DNA of 64,000 nt from Lysobacterales bacterium. Its GTDB lineage: Bacteria > Pseudomonadota > Gammaproteobacteria > Xanthomonadales > SZUA-5. The notes below the pieces were generated by a model, which was given only the letters and a program-made list of their open reading frames with translations, ran no database searches and had not been told where the DNA came from. Positions 28,313-36,976 of the stretch are shown piece by piece. Positions within the stretch are counted from its first letter, which is position 1, and each line of letters starts with the position of its first letter. The stretch is from positions 48,507 through 112,506 of the forward strand of contig JALHRS010000009.1 in the NCBI GenBank assembly GCA_022841325.1, written 5' to 3'. The translations under genes and the position numbers were made by a program.

Positions 28313-28405
28313 GTCTATTCCTTGCAGTCAATCTTGCCTACGACTTCGAGCCGGGCTCCAAGCCATGTTGAATTTCTCGTCGCGCAGCCGCGACCCAGCG
28401 AAGCT

Positions 28406-28921
28406 CTACGTACCCGGAAGCGGATGCATGGCGCTGCCAGCCACCTGGCGACTGCGCCCGGGGACCTGTGCCGCCACGCCCTTCAGCCATTGCAAGGTGG
28501 CCAGTTCGTAGGCCGGACCCAGTTCCGACTGGAACTGCATGCCGCAGTGGCCGTGCCAGCGGTCGCCAGCGGCGACCTGCTTGCCCTCGCGTACCTGCAG
28601 CAAACGCGGTCGTTCCACGCACAGAAAGGCCACTGCCTCGGGACCGGGCTGAATCACCAGCACGCAATCAGGATCGATCGTGCGCTGCTGCTCCATCCAG
28701 TCGCCAAAATCAAACACCGGTACCATGAGGCCGCCCAGACTAAGCACGCCGCGTAGCCAGGATTTGGCGTTGGGCACACGCGCCAGCCCCGGATCGATCA
28801 CCACCTGCGAAGCGATGCTGCGTGGCAAGACGAACCATGGAAGGCTGGTCGCGAGGCGATAGCCGATGCGCGTTTCTTCGGCAGGGCCGTCACGACCGCC
28901 GTGGAAGGCAGGATTGGCCAT
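28406..28921 (-). CDS. CheW-like adaptor (PilI position)
   Basis: 171 residues with a CheW-like fold: FVLPRSIASQVVIDP, WLRGVLSLGGLMVPVFDFGDWM and a C-terminal beta region. CheW proteins bridge MCP and CheA in signalling arrays. It begins 6 bp downstream of the PilH-like receiver gene, so the genes are co-transcribed. The sequence is divergent from canonical CheW, as PilI proteins usually are. Confidence 0.82.
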   Translation of the reverse strand: MANPAFHGGRDGPAEETRIGYRLATSLPWFVLPRSIASQVVIDPGLARVPNAKSWLRGVLSLGGLMVPVFDFGDWMEQQRTIDPDCVLVIQPGPEAVAFLCVERPRLLQVREGKQVAAGDRWHGHCGMQFQSELGPAYELATLQWLKGVAAQVPGRSRQVAGSAMHPLPGT

Positions 28922-28927
28922 GCTTGA

Positions 28928-29287
28928 TCAGCCGTAGGCCTTGAGCGTGTCCAGAATCTCGCTGGCCTTGTAGGGCTTGCCGATCAGCGCCTTGGCGCCC
29001 TGCATCTTGGCCCAGATCTGGTCAGCCTTCTGGTTCTTGCTGGACACGAACACCACCGGAATGCTCTTGGTGGCCGGGTTCTGCTGCAGCGTGCGGCAGG
29101 CCTCGTAGCCATCCATGTCGGGCATGATGATGTCCATGAAGATCATGCTGGGTTTTTCCGCGCTGGCCTTGGCCACCGCCTCAGCGCCATTGTTGGCGGT
29201 TACCGAGTGCCAACCCGCATCCGTGAGGATGGTGCGCAGATTGGCCAGCTCGGCTGGTGAGTCGTCAACGATCAGAACCTTGCTCAT
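28928..29287 (-). CDS. pilH: PilH-like single-domain response regulator
   Basis: 119 residues: VLIVDDSPAEL, phospho-Asp52 in MDIIMPDMDGYEACR, conserved Ser in VFVSSKN, Lys in GKPYKASE. The long acidic-aromatic pattern after the phospho-site (GYEACRTLQQNPATKSIPVVFVSSK) is typical of PilH/PilG-type receivers controlling pilus extension and retraction. Second gene of the leftward Chp-like operon, 27 bp after the upstream regulator. Confidence 0.85.
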   Translation of the reverse strand: MSKVLIVDDSPAELANLRTILTDAGWHSVTANNGAEAVAKASAEKPSMIFMDIIMPDMDGYEACRTLQQNPATKSIPVVFVSSKNQKADQIWAKMQGAKALIGKPYKASEILDTLKAYG

Positions 29288-29314
29288 GGTTTCATCCTTT
29301 GTGCAGTTTTGGTG

Positions 29315-30175
29315 TCAGCCGATCTTGGCTGGTCGGTATCCGCGCGCCGTCAGCAGCGCGCGGTCATTTCTGGCGTGCTTCATCAAGGTCTTGTCGACGG
29401 CGGAAAAAAAGGTCTCCCAGGTGATGGGCTTGACCAGATAGGAGTCGCACCCAGCGAGGGCACCGCGAGCCCGGTCGAAGGGAGAGGAGCGGCTGGTCAG
29501 CATGATCACCGGCATGCTTCGGGTGTAGATGTTCTTCTTGATGTTGCGGCAGACCTCGTAGCCATCGGCCCCGGGCATGACCACATCCAGGAAGATCAGG
29601 TCGAAATTGGCGACATGGAGCTTCTCCATGGCGGCTTCAGCGTTCGCGGCCATCTCCGAACCGATGTTCAATCGACCCAGGGCCGAGGCCAGCTGCTCGC
29701 GCACCGGCAGGCTGTCGTCCACGACCAGGGCGCGCACGGGCTGCAGCGGCGTCGGCGAGACGCCGGGTGGGGGCCCGGATATGGCCAGCGCGTCGCTGTT
29801 GGCCACCGTGCGTCGGGTTTGCGCCGTCTGCTGCTGCGTCCGTTTCAGCAGTTCCAGCTCCACGACCGAATCCAGCAGTCGACAGATTCGGAGCAGCAAG
29901 GACTTGCGCTCGACGCAGTAACCGCTCTCGCCCACCAGGCCGGTATCGGAGATCGTGACCACCACCAGTCCAGAGTTATTGCTGCGCAGCTGATCCAGAT
30001 TGGAATCGGCGGACGTGGCCGAAACTTCGTCAACGATGGCAATGTGGGCATCCGACATCACTGACGCCTTGCCCAGGGTGAAGCTGAACTTGGGGTTCGG
30101 CGCGCGCGAAACGACGATCTCGATCAGGCGTTCGTCTCGCGCGGTCAGCCCGCAGAGTGCGACTCGATAGTTCAT
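29315..30175 (-). CDS. PilG-position response regulator with an N-terminal pseudo-receiver-like domain
   Basis: 286 residues. The C-terminal receiver (about 146-275) has ALVVDDSLPVRE, phospho-Asp197 in FLDVVMPGADGYEVC, MLTSRSSPFDRARG and YLVKPI, the pattern of PilG-like regulators. Residues 1-115 form a second alpha/beta unit (MNYRVALCGLTARDERLIEI ... AHIAIVDEVSA ... GLVVVTIS ... RICRLLDS) that looks like a receiver without the full phosphorylation pocket; a Gln/Thr/Pro-rich linker joins them. First gene of the Chp-like operon. The ATG at 30175 has an AGGGACA-type sequence upstream; longer versions of the ORF overlap the divergent promoter region. Confidence 0.8.
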   Translation of the reverse strand: MNYRVALCGLTARDERLIEIVVSRAPNPKFSFTLGKASVMSDAHIAIVDEVSATSADSNLDQLRSNNSGLVVVTISDTGLVGESGYCVERKSLLLRICRLLDSVVELELLKRTQQQTAQTRRTVANSDALAISGPPPGVSPTPLQPVRALVVDDSLPVREQLASALGRLNIGSEMAANAEAAMEKLHVANFDLIFLDVVMPGADGYEVCRNIKKNIYTRSMPVIMLTSRSSPFDRARGALAGCDSYLVKPITWETFFSAVDKTLMKHARNDRALLTARGYRPAKIG

Positions 30176-30382
30176 GCCTGTCCCTGGTCCCTGCTGATGG
30201 TGCGCAACCATTCCAGAAGCCCCAGTCGCAAGTCGGATCTCTTGACAATCGTTTTGTCGGCAATTGCAACCTGACCGCGACAATTCGCCCACTCGGTACA
30301 GGCCATACCGCCATGGCGAGCGCCGCTGCCTGTGCCTGCAGCGCGGGCTATGATTCACGGACCTCTGGCTCGGAGCTCCTGC

Positions 30383-31612
30383 GTGCATCTATTCGACCTC
30401 GCCGCCGTGTTGATCACCGCCGCCGCGCTGTTCTCCTGGGCCAATCATCGCTGGCTGGGCATGCCGACCACGCTCGGCGTGATGTTGATCAGCCTGGTGC
30501 TGTCGCTGGGACTTGCCGGCTTGCGCTGGGTGGGGATCGACTGGGCCAATGGCGTCGAGGAGGTGCTTGCGGCCATCGATTTCGACGAGGCGCTGCTGCA
30601 CGGGATGCTCAGTTTCCTGCTGTTCGCCGGGGCGCTGCATGTGGACCTGGAGCGGCTGCGCGAGCACCAGTGGGTGGTCGGCGCGCTGGCCAGTGTCGGC
30701 GTGTTGCTGTCCACCGCCATTGTCGGTTTCGGCGCCTGGCTGGTATTCGATCTGATCGGCATTCCGATGCCCTTGATCTGGTGTCTGGTCTTCGGCGCGC
30801 TGATCTCGCCCACCGATCCGATTGCGGTGCTGGCCACGCTGAAGCAGCTGGGCGCACCCAAGCCCCTGGAAATCAAGATCGCTGGCGAGTCGCTGTTCAA
30901 TGATGGTGTGGGCGTGGTGGTGTTCATCGTGCTGCTGGGGATCGCCAGCGGCGCGGCGCCAGCCAGCATCGAGGGCATCGGCAAGCTGTTTCTGATGGAG
31001 GCCGTCGGCGGCGTGATCTTCGGCCTGGTATTGGGTTGGGTGGGCTTCCATCTGCTCAAGTCGGTCGACAAGTACGATGTCGAGGTACTGTTGTCGCTGG
31101 CTCTGGTCATGGGTGGTTATGCGCTGGCCTTCCGCTTGCACGTGTCGGCGCCGATTGCCATCGTGGTCGCCGGCTTGTTCATCGGCAATCACGGCCGCAG
31201 TCTGGCCATGTCCCAACATACCCGCGAGCGGCTTGACGAATTCTGGGAACTGATCGACGAGATCCTGAATGCGGTGCTGTTCATGCTGATCGGCATCGAA
31301 GTGCTGGTGCTGACCTTCAACGGCCAGTACCTGGTCGCCGGCCTGGTGCTGATTCCTGTGGTGTTGCTGGCCCGCTTCATCAGCGTCGGCGGGCCGATCG
31401 CGCTGTTTCGGCTGCGCCGCGCCTTTCCGGCGCGTACCGTGCGCATCCTGACCTGGGGTGGACTGCGCGGCGGCATTTCGGTGGCGCTGGCGCTGTCGCT
31501 GCCGCCGGGGCCGATACGCGAGCAGCTGCTGATGGCCACCTACGCCGTGGTGCTGTTTTCCTTGCTGGTGCAGGGCACCACCATTTCCCGGCTGCTGCCG
31601 CGGCCGTCCTGA
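30383..31612 (+). CDS. Na+/H+ antiporter, CPA1 (NhaP) family
   Basis: 409 residues with about 12 transmembrane helices. CPA1 signature stretches are visible: LLHGMLSFLLFAGALHVD, the ion-binding ALISPTDPIAVLATLK, GESLFNDGVGVVVF and LTWGGLRGGISVALALSL. It exchanges Na+ (or K+) for H+ at the inner membrane for pH and salt homeostasis. There is no long C-terminal regulatory domain. The GTG at 30383 has GGAG 7 nt upstream; ATG at 30350 and GTG at 30332 are alternatives. It is divergent from the Chp-like operon. Confidence 0.9.
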   Translation: MHLFDLAAVLITAAALFSWANHRWLGMPTTLGVMLISLVLSLGLAGLRWVGIDWANGVEEVLAAIDFDEALLHGMLSFLLFAGALHVDLERLREHQWVVGALASVGVLLSTAIVGFGAWLVFDLIGIPMPLIWCLVFGALISPTDPIAVLATLKQLGAPKPLEIKIAGESLFNDGVGVVVFIVLLGIASGAAPASIEGIGKLFLMEAVGGVIFGLVLGWVGFHLLKSVDKYDVEVLLSLALVMGGYALAFRLHVSAPIAIVVAGLFIGNHGRSLAMSQHTRERLDEFWELIDEILNAVLFMLIGIEVLVLTFNGQYLVAGLVLIPVVLLARFISVGGPIALFRLRRAFPARTVRILTWGGLRGGISVALALSLPPGPIREQLLMATYAVVLFSLLVQGTTISRLLPRPS

Positions 31613-31794
31613 AGCAGGCGCCTGCGAGGGCCACGAGCCCGCGCAGGGTGAACGCGTTTGACCCCGGGTCGTGGTCAAGGCGATGATCCGTGGTCATCGC
31701 CTGATTCCGGTCGTATCGGACCAGCGGAGCAGGGGGTTTGGCTGAGGTCAGCCGCTCGCCACCGCAACACGAACGACCGGCCCGGAGTTGATCC

Positions 31795-33366
31795 ATGCAT
31801 CTGTTCCAGTCGCTATCCCGTCACCGTAGCTGCGTCGGATTGCTGACCCTGCTGCTCGGCACAGCCGCCTCGGCGCAGAATTTTCAGAACCTGTCGGCCA
31901 CCGTCGGCTTTCAGCCGGGCTTTCTGGCCAATATTCCGGCCGGCGGGCTGGCCGTGGATGATTTCGACCGCAATGGCTATCCCGACATCTTCGTCACCGG
32001 CTATTTCCTGCCCAACCGGATGTTCTTCAACCAGGGCAATGGTCAGTTCACCGAGAGCGCCGCGGTCAACGCCACCCTGCCCGGCACCCGCTGCAGCGTC
32101 ACCGCGGCCGCCGACTACGACAATGATGGCTGGCCTGATCTGTACGTCGGTTGCCGCGACCAGAAGAACTATCTGTTTCGCAACACCCAACAGGGGCAGG
32201 TGTTTGTCGATGTGACGCCAGCGCAGCTCGATCACAATGCAGTCGGGGCCAATTCACCCCGAACCGATTCCGTGGCCTGGGCAGATTTCAACAACGACGG
32301 CCTGCTCGACATCTTCATTGCGATCTATCCGACGTCGACCCTGCCCGACCTGAACAATCCGGACAATCTCGATCGGATCGTCATCAACAATGGCGATGGC
32401 ACCTGGACCCGGGTGACCGACAATTTTCCTCAGTCGGAGAAACCGAAACTGGCCAAGGCGACGCTCGCCGCGGTGATTTCAGACCTGGACGGCGATCTGC
32501 TTCCGGACATCTACGTGGTCAACGACAAGAATCACGGCAACGTGTTCTGGCACAACGATGGTCCGGGTTGTGGCAGCTGGTGCTTCAGTGACCGGACTAC
32601 CCAGAGCAATCTCGCTCAGACCCCCTTCGGCATGGGTGTCGCGGTGGGCGATGTCGACCGCAACGGGCTTTGGGACCTGTATTTCTCCAGCGTGGACGAG
32701 CAGCACTTCCTGCGTGGCGACAGCCGCTCGCCCCTGCACTTCACCGAGGAGCCGCAGTCGCCGCTGAATCACTACGGCGTGGGCTGGAGCACCATCTTCA
32801 GCGATTTCGACAATGACGGCTGGGAGGATGCCTATCTGGCCTGCGGCAGCGGCAGTTTCTCGACCACCAGCGATCGCGATCAGGTCTTCCGCAATATGGG
32901 TGGCGGCGTGTTCCAGGTGGTCACGGCGGGCAGCGGCATCGACGAGAACAAACCGACCCAGCCGGCGGCGCGCATCGACTTCGATCGCGATGGTAGAACC
33001 GATCTGGCGGTGGGTCACTGGAACTCCGGCTATGAGTTCTATCGCAACGTGACTGCCTCCAGCGGTCACTGGATCGCCTTCACCCTCACGGGCGGCGGCA
33101 CGGTCAATCGCGATGGCATCGGCACCATCGTCACCGTGGAAACCGCCGATGGTGCGGTGCAGATGCGCGAGATGCGCGCCGGCGAATCGCGCGGCTCCAG
33201 CCATGAGAAAGTCCTGCACTTTGGCCTCGGCAGCCACGCCCAGGCGCAGGTGCGGGTGCGCTGGCCCGATGGTACCCAGGAAAATCTGGGCACGAGGGCG
33301 GCCAACCAGTATTACGCCCACCAGCACCCGTCAGTGGCGCTGCTGTTCCGCGACGGCTTCGAATGA
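31795..33366 (+). CDS. Secreted FG-GAP/VCBS repeat protein with UnbV/ASPIC domain
   Basis: 523 residues with signal peptide (cleavage after ...GTAASAQ). Several FG-GAP/VCBS repeats carry Ca2+-binding DxDxDG-like loops (DDFDRNGYPDIFV, DYDNDGWPDLYVG, DFNNDGLLDIFI, DLDGDLLPDIYV, DVDRNGLWDLYF, DFDNDGWEDAYL, DFDRDGRTDLAV), forming an integrin-like beta-propeller. A UnbV/ASPIC domain (about 420-500; GIGTIVTVETADGAVQMREMR, VRVRWPDGT) follows. The protein ends in LLFRDGFE, a short tail I associate with exported proteins of this lineage. It is probably an extracellular adhesin- or matrix-like protein. Confidence 0.9.
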   Translation: MHLFQSLSRHRSCVGLLTLLLGTAASAQNFQNLSATVGFQPGFLANIPAGGLAVDDFDRNGYPDIFVTGYFLPNRMFFNQGNGQFTESAAVNATLPGTRCSVTAAADYDNDGWPDLYVGCRDQKNYLFRNTQQGQVFVDVTPAQLDHNAVGANSPRTDSVAWADFNNDGLLDIFIAIYPTSTLPDLNNPDNLDRIVINNGDGTWTRVTDNFPQSEKPKLAKATLAAVISDLDGDLLPDIYVVNDKNHGNVFWHNDGPGCGSWCFSDRTTQSNLAQTPFGMGVAVGDVDRNGLWDLYFSSVDEQHFLRGDSRSPLHFTEEPQSPLNHYGVGWSTIFSDFDNDGWEDAYLACGSGSFSTTSDRDQVFRNMGGGVFQVVTAGSGIDENKPTQPAARIDFDRDGRTDLAVGHWNSGYEFYRNVTASSGHWIAFTLTGGGTVNRDGIGTIVTVETADGAVQMREMRAGESRGSSHEKVLHFGLGSHAQAQVRVRWPDGTQENLGTRAANQYYAHQHPSVALLFRDGFE

Positions 33367-33406
33367 CGCTGCCGCGCGCCCCCAACTCGAAAACGATGGA
33401 ATCCAC

Positions 33407-35410
33407 ATGAGCACTCTGATTGGCGCACAGCGCCTCGAATCTTCTTGCGCCCGGCCGCGCCGGGCCGCCGCAGTGGCGCTGGCCCTGCTGTTGACCAGCA
33501 GCGTTTGTGCGGGTGCCCCGGCGCCACTGCAACTGCCACCGGCGCGCCACAGCGCCGACAAGATGGCCGCCGTGTGCAGCCCGACACACACGGTGGCACG
33601 CAACTGGAACGAGCAGATGCTGGCCGCCATTCGCCTGGACGCGCCGCGACCCACCGTCCACGCCCGCAACCTGTTTCATGTCTCGCTGGCCATGTACGAG
33701 GCCTGGGCCGCCTATGCGCCCGAGGCCAGCGCCTGGAGGTTCGACGAGTCAGCGGCGGCTTTCGGACAGCCGCCATCCAATCGCGAGATTGCGATCAGTT
33801 ACGCGGCCTACCGGCTGCTGGTCAACCGCTTCAGCACTTCACCAGGCGCGGCAAGCTCACTGGCGTCCTTCAGTGCCTGCATGCAGGCGCTGGGGCAGGA
33901 CCCGGCGAACACCGGCACCAGCGGCACCAGCCCGCAGGCCATCGGCAACCGGATCGGCGCCGCGATCATTGCCTTTGGGCTGCAGGACCACTCCAACCAG
34001 CAGAACAGCTATCTCGACACCACTTTCTATGTCCCGGTGAACAGCCCCATGCTGGTGCAGCTGCCGGGTACCGGCGGGCTGGTCGACATCAACGCCTGGC
34101 AACCCCTGATTCCGCCCGGAGCCCCGGGGGTACAGAGTTTTCTGACGCCACACTGGAGCCTGGTCACGCCTTTTGCGATCGTGCGCCCGGCGCCGAATGC
34201 CACCTACCTGGATCCCGGCCCGCAGCCGAAACTGGGGGGTGTCGGTGATGCCCAGCTGCGCCTGGATCTGCTGAATGTGATCCGCTACAGCAGTCGCCTG
34301 GATCCCGATGACGGCGTGCTGGTCAACATCTCGCCCAGGCTGGTGGGCAACAGCGCGCTCGGCAGCAACAATGGCCAGGGCCATGCGCTGAATCCGGTCA
34401 CCGGACAGCCCTATGCCGACAACCTCGTGCTGCGCGGCGACTGGGGTCGGGTGCTGTCGGAATTCTGGGCCGATGGCCCGCTGTCGAGTACCCCGCCGGG
34501 ACACTGGAACGAGATCGCCAATGGAGTTTCGGACCACCCCGGCACGGTCAAGCGCATCGGCGGCAGCGGTCCGCTGCTGAGTGATCTGGATTGGGACATC
34601 AAGCTCTATTTCACGCTCAATGGCGCGCTGCACGACACTGCCATCGCCACCTGGGAGGTCAAGCGCAAATACGATTCTTCGCGTCCGATCACGCTGATTC
34701 GCGAGATGGGCAGCCTTGGCCAGTCCAGCAATCCGGCCTTGCCCGCCTACCACGTCAACGGACTGCCGCTGGAAGACGGACTGGTGGAGCTGATCACGGC
34801 GGCCTCCAGCGCGCCGGGGCAACGCCATGCCCATCTGGCCGGGCATGTCGGCGAGATCGCCATCCGCGCCTGGCTTGGTCATCCGCCCAATCCAGCCACC
34901 CAGTACGGTGGCGTCGGCTGGATTCGCGCCGTGGACTGGATTCCGTATCAGAAGAAGACCTTCGTGACGCCGCCCTTCGCCGGCTATACCTCCGGCCACA
35001 GCGGCTTCAGCCGCGCCGCGGCAGAAGTGCTGACCGCTTTCACCGGCAGCCGCTACTTCCCGGGCGGGCTGGGTGAGTTCGTGGCCGATGCCGGCGGCAA
35101 TGGCAGCTTTCATCTGGCCTTCGAATACGGACCCACCCAGACCACCCGATTGCAGTGGGCGACCTACTACGATGCTGCGGATGAGGCCGGCTTGTCGCGC
35201 ATCTATGGCGGCATCCATCCGGCCTACGACGATTTTCCCGGGCGCGTGATCGGTCACAACACCGGCCTGGCAGCGCTGGCGAGCGCGCTGCCACTGTTCG
35301 GTACGCCGCCGCCCGAGGCTCTGCCGGTACCGGCCATCGACGCGCTGGGCAAGCTGACCCTGATGCTCGGCATGCTGTTTTGCGCCGGTCTATGGCTGCG
35401 TCGCCGCTGA
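33407..35410 (+). CDS. Vanadium-dependent haloperoxidase-like / PAP2 family secreted protein
   Basis: 667 residues. An N-terminal signal (about 1-38) leads to a large helical protein whose C-terminal third has vanadium haloperoxidase/PAP2 active-site motifs: SGHSGFSRAA (529-538, His531) and GGIHPAYDDFPGRVIG (His604). These proteins bind vanadate and oxidise halides with H2O2, or act as phosphatases; the family cannot distinguish them by eye. The C-terminus (a Pro-rich stretch, then a hydrophobic helix and LWLRRR) resembles an IPTL-CTERM-type sorting tail. The start is at 33407, 40 bp after the FG-GAP gene; a longer ORF in this frame overlaps that gene and is a shadow. Confidence 0.85.
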   Translation: MSTLIGAQRLESSCARPRRAAAVALALLLTSSVCAGAPAPLQLPPARHSADKMAAVCSPTHTVARNWNEQMLAAIRLDAPRPTVHARNLFHVSLAMYEAWAAYAPEASAWRFDESAAAFGQPPSNREIAISYAAYRLLVNRFSTSPGAASSLASFSACMQALGQDPANTGTSGTSPQAIGNRIGAAIIAFGLQDHSNQQNSYLDTTFYVPVNSPMLVQLPGTGGLVDINAWQPLIPPGAPGVQSFLTPHWSLVTPFAIVRPAPNATYLDPGPQPKLGGVGDAQLRLDLLNVIRYSSRLDPDDGVLVNISPRLVGNSALGSNNGQGHALNPVTGQPYADNLVLRGDWGRVLSEFWADGPLSSTPPGHWNEIANGVSDHPGTVKRIGGSGPLLSDLDWDIKLYFTLNGALHDTAIATWEVKRKYDSSRPITLIREMGSLGQSSNPALPAYHVNGLPLEDGLVELITAASSAPGQRHAHLAGHVGEIAIRAWLGHPPNPATQYGGVGWIRAVDWIPYQKKTFVTPPFAGYTSGHSGFSRAAAEVLTAFTGSRYFPGGLGEFVADAGGNGSFHLAFEYGPTQTTRLQWATYYDAADEAGLSRIYGGIHPAYDDFPGRVIGHNTGLAALASALPLFGTPPPEALPVPAIDALGKLTLMLGMLFCAGLWLRRR

Positions 35411-35594
35411 GCACTGGCGGATCGCAGATGTTCGCAATCGTCTCAGCTTTCGAGCACTGGCTTGAATGTAGACGGCGGCTGTCGCAGGCTTGAACCTGGA
35501 TGGTGGCGAGCGCCCGAAGGGGCCGCCGTGATCCGCACGCTGGACGGGCGTTGACGCATGGTGCGAGACAACCCCGCAATCGGAGAGCATCACG

Positions 35595-35918
35595 ATGATC
35601 AAGCTGATTTCTGCTTCGCTCCTGGCCGCGCTGGCCCTCACCCTGGCACCGGCGGCAGAGGCCAAAAAGGGTCAGATTCAGGACATCGATTTTGGTGCCA
35701 TCAGCTGCAAGGCCTTCCTCAATGATCTGTCCACCGCCAGCGAGGAAGACGCCGGCGCCATCTTCCTGTGGCTCGACGGTTATCTCAGTGGCGTCTCCGG
35801 CGACACCGTGCTGCGCTGGAATGGCATGAGTACCTTCGCCGAGGCACTGGTGGCCCGTTGCCAACAGCGAGGCAAGGAGCGCCTGCTCGATGCCGCCCGG
35901 AATGTCGGTCTGAACTAG
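35595..35918 (+). CDS. HdeA/HdeB-like periplasmic protein
   Basis: 107 residues with a signal peptide ending near AAEA/KK. The mature protein has two cysteines (Cys38 and Cys89) around a FLWLDGYLSG motif, the pattern of the HdeA family (acid-activated periplasmic chaperones in enterics, unknown role elsewhere). The ATG has GGAGA 8 nt upstream. The function here is inferred from the fold family only. Confidence 0.75.
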   Translation: MIKLISASLLAALALTLAPAAEAKKGQIQDIDFGAISCKAFLNDLSTASEEDAGAIFLWLDGYLSGVSGDTVLRWNGMSTFAEALVARCQQRGKERLLDAARNVGLN

Positions 35919-35938
35919 GACTCATCGACGCGTTGCGG

Positions 35939-36571
35939 TCAGGCCCGCACGCGCCAATGCTGGCGTCGTGCGCCTGACAGTTCGAGATCGAATGGCGGCT
36001 CGCCAGCCACGGCCAGGTGGAAGCTGGCCGTGCTCAGCAATTCGATCTCGGCGTCGTCCTGCCCGCAGGGCTGCAGGTGAATGCTGGCGAGGTGCTGCGG
36101 TAGCGCGCTGCCGCAGTCGCGCTTGATCAGGGCTTCCTTCACCACCCAGCGTTGCAGCAGGGTGTCGTCGTCCAACTCGCCCGGTGTTTCCCCGTCGGCG
36201 ACGAGCAGGTGGGCGAAGGTCCGCAACTGAGGCCCGCGACCGCGCTGTTCCAGGTCTATGCCGATGGCTGCGGTCGACAGCGCGCAGGCGATCCAGTCGC
36301 CGCTGTGGCTGAGCGAGAGCTGCAACGGTGCATCGAGCACCTGCGGAGGCAGATGCTCGCGCTCGACCAACAGGCAGCGAGCCGGATCCCGATCAAGCAG
36401 TCGCCCCAGCTGCATACGCGCCAACCAGTGGCCAGCCAGATAGTGGCGATGGCGGCTGGGCACGCGCAGGCGCTGGGCGCGAGCCCATTCACCGGGGGAC
36501 AACCAGGATTCGGGCGGTGCCGGCAGTTCGCGCAGAACGTCTTCCACTGCAGCGACCACAACACAGGTCAT
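35939..36571 (-). CDS. 4'-phosphopantetheinyl transferase (Sfp/Gsp type), PfaE-like role
   Basis: 210 residues. Signature residues of the Sfp superfamily are present: SLSHSGDW around 86-93, IGIDLEQ with Mg2+ ligands Asp106 and Glu108, and the WVVKEALIK motif with Lys145, Glu146 and Lys150. The enzyme transfers phosphopantetheine from CoA to the Ser of acyl carrier proteins. It lies directly downstream of the Pfa-type synthase genes on the same strand, so the ACP at 46191 is the likely substrate, as PfaE serves PUFA synthases. The ATG at 36571 is chosen; further upstream the ORF runs into the 167-bp repeat. Confidence 0.9.
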   Translation of the reverse strand: MTCVVVAAVEDVLRELPAPPESWLSPGEWARAQRLRVPSRHRHYLAGHWLARMQLGRLLDRDPARCLLVEREHLPPQVLDAPLQLSLSHSGDWIACALSTAAIGIDLEQRGRGPQLRTFAHLLVADGETPGELDDDTLLQRWVVKEALIKRDCGSALPQHLASIHLQPCGQDDAEIELLSTASFHLAVAGEPPFDLELSGARRQHWRVRA

Positions 36572-36642
36572 TTCCGAATGCACGCAAGAACTCCAGATGG
36601 GCGAGGCATGTTCGCACTGGCTGGCAAAGGCAGCGAATTTGT

Positions 36643-36976
36643 CCGCAGATGACGCCGATGTGCGCAGATGCTCAGGAGCGAATCCGGACGGCATCTGATC
36701 AGGGTCGTGCGTAATCTACGCGGAACCCCGAACACTGAAATCCTGGCTTCATTGGCTCTCATCTGCGACATCTGCGGACAGATGCTGCTCGGTAGGGCAG
36801 AGCATTTATCCGCAGATGACGCCGATGTGCGCAGATGTTCAGGAGCGAATCCGTACGACGTCTGATCAGGGTTGCGCGCAATCTTCGCGGTATCCCGAAC
36901 ATTGAAATCCTGACTTAATTTGCGCTCATCTGCGTCCATCTGTGACATCTGCGGATAGACGCTGCTCGGCCAGCAC
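36643..36976. repeat. Two tandem 167-bp repeat units (CCGCAGATGACGCCGATG family)
   Basis: Unit 1 begins at about 36643 and unit 2 at about 36810; both begin CCGCAGATGACGCCGATGTG and continue through CAGGAGCGAATCCG, TGATCAGGGT and GAAATCCTG to a CATCTGCGGA-type end. The units differ by scattered substitutions. The right end of unit 2 runs into the last codons and stop of the PfaBC-like gene. It fills the 354-bp gap between that gene and the phosphopantetheinyl transferase gene. Confidence 0.85.
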
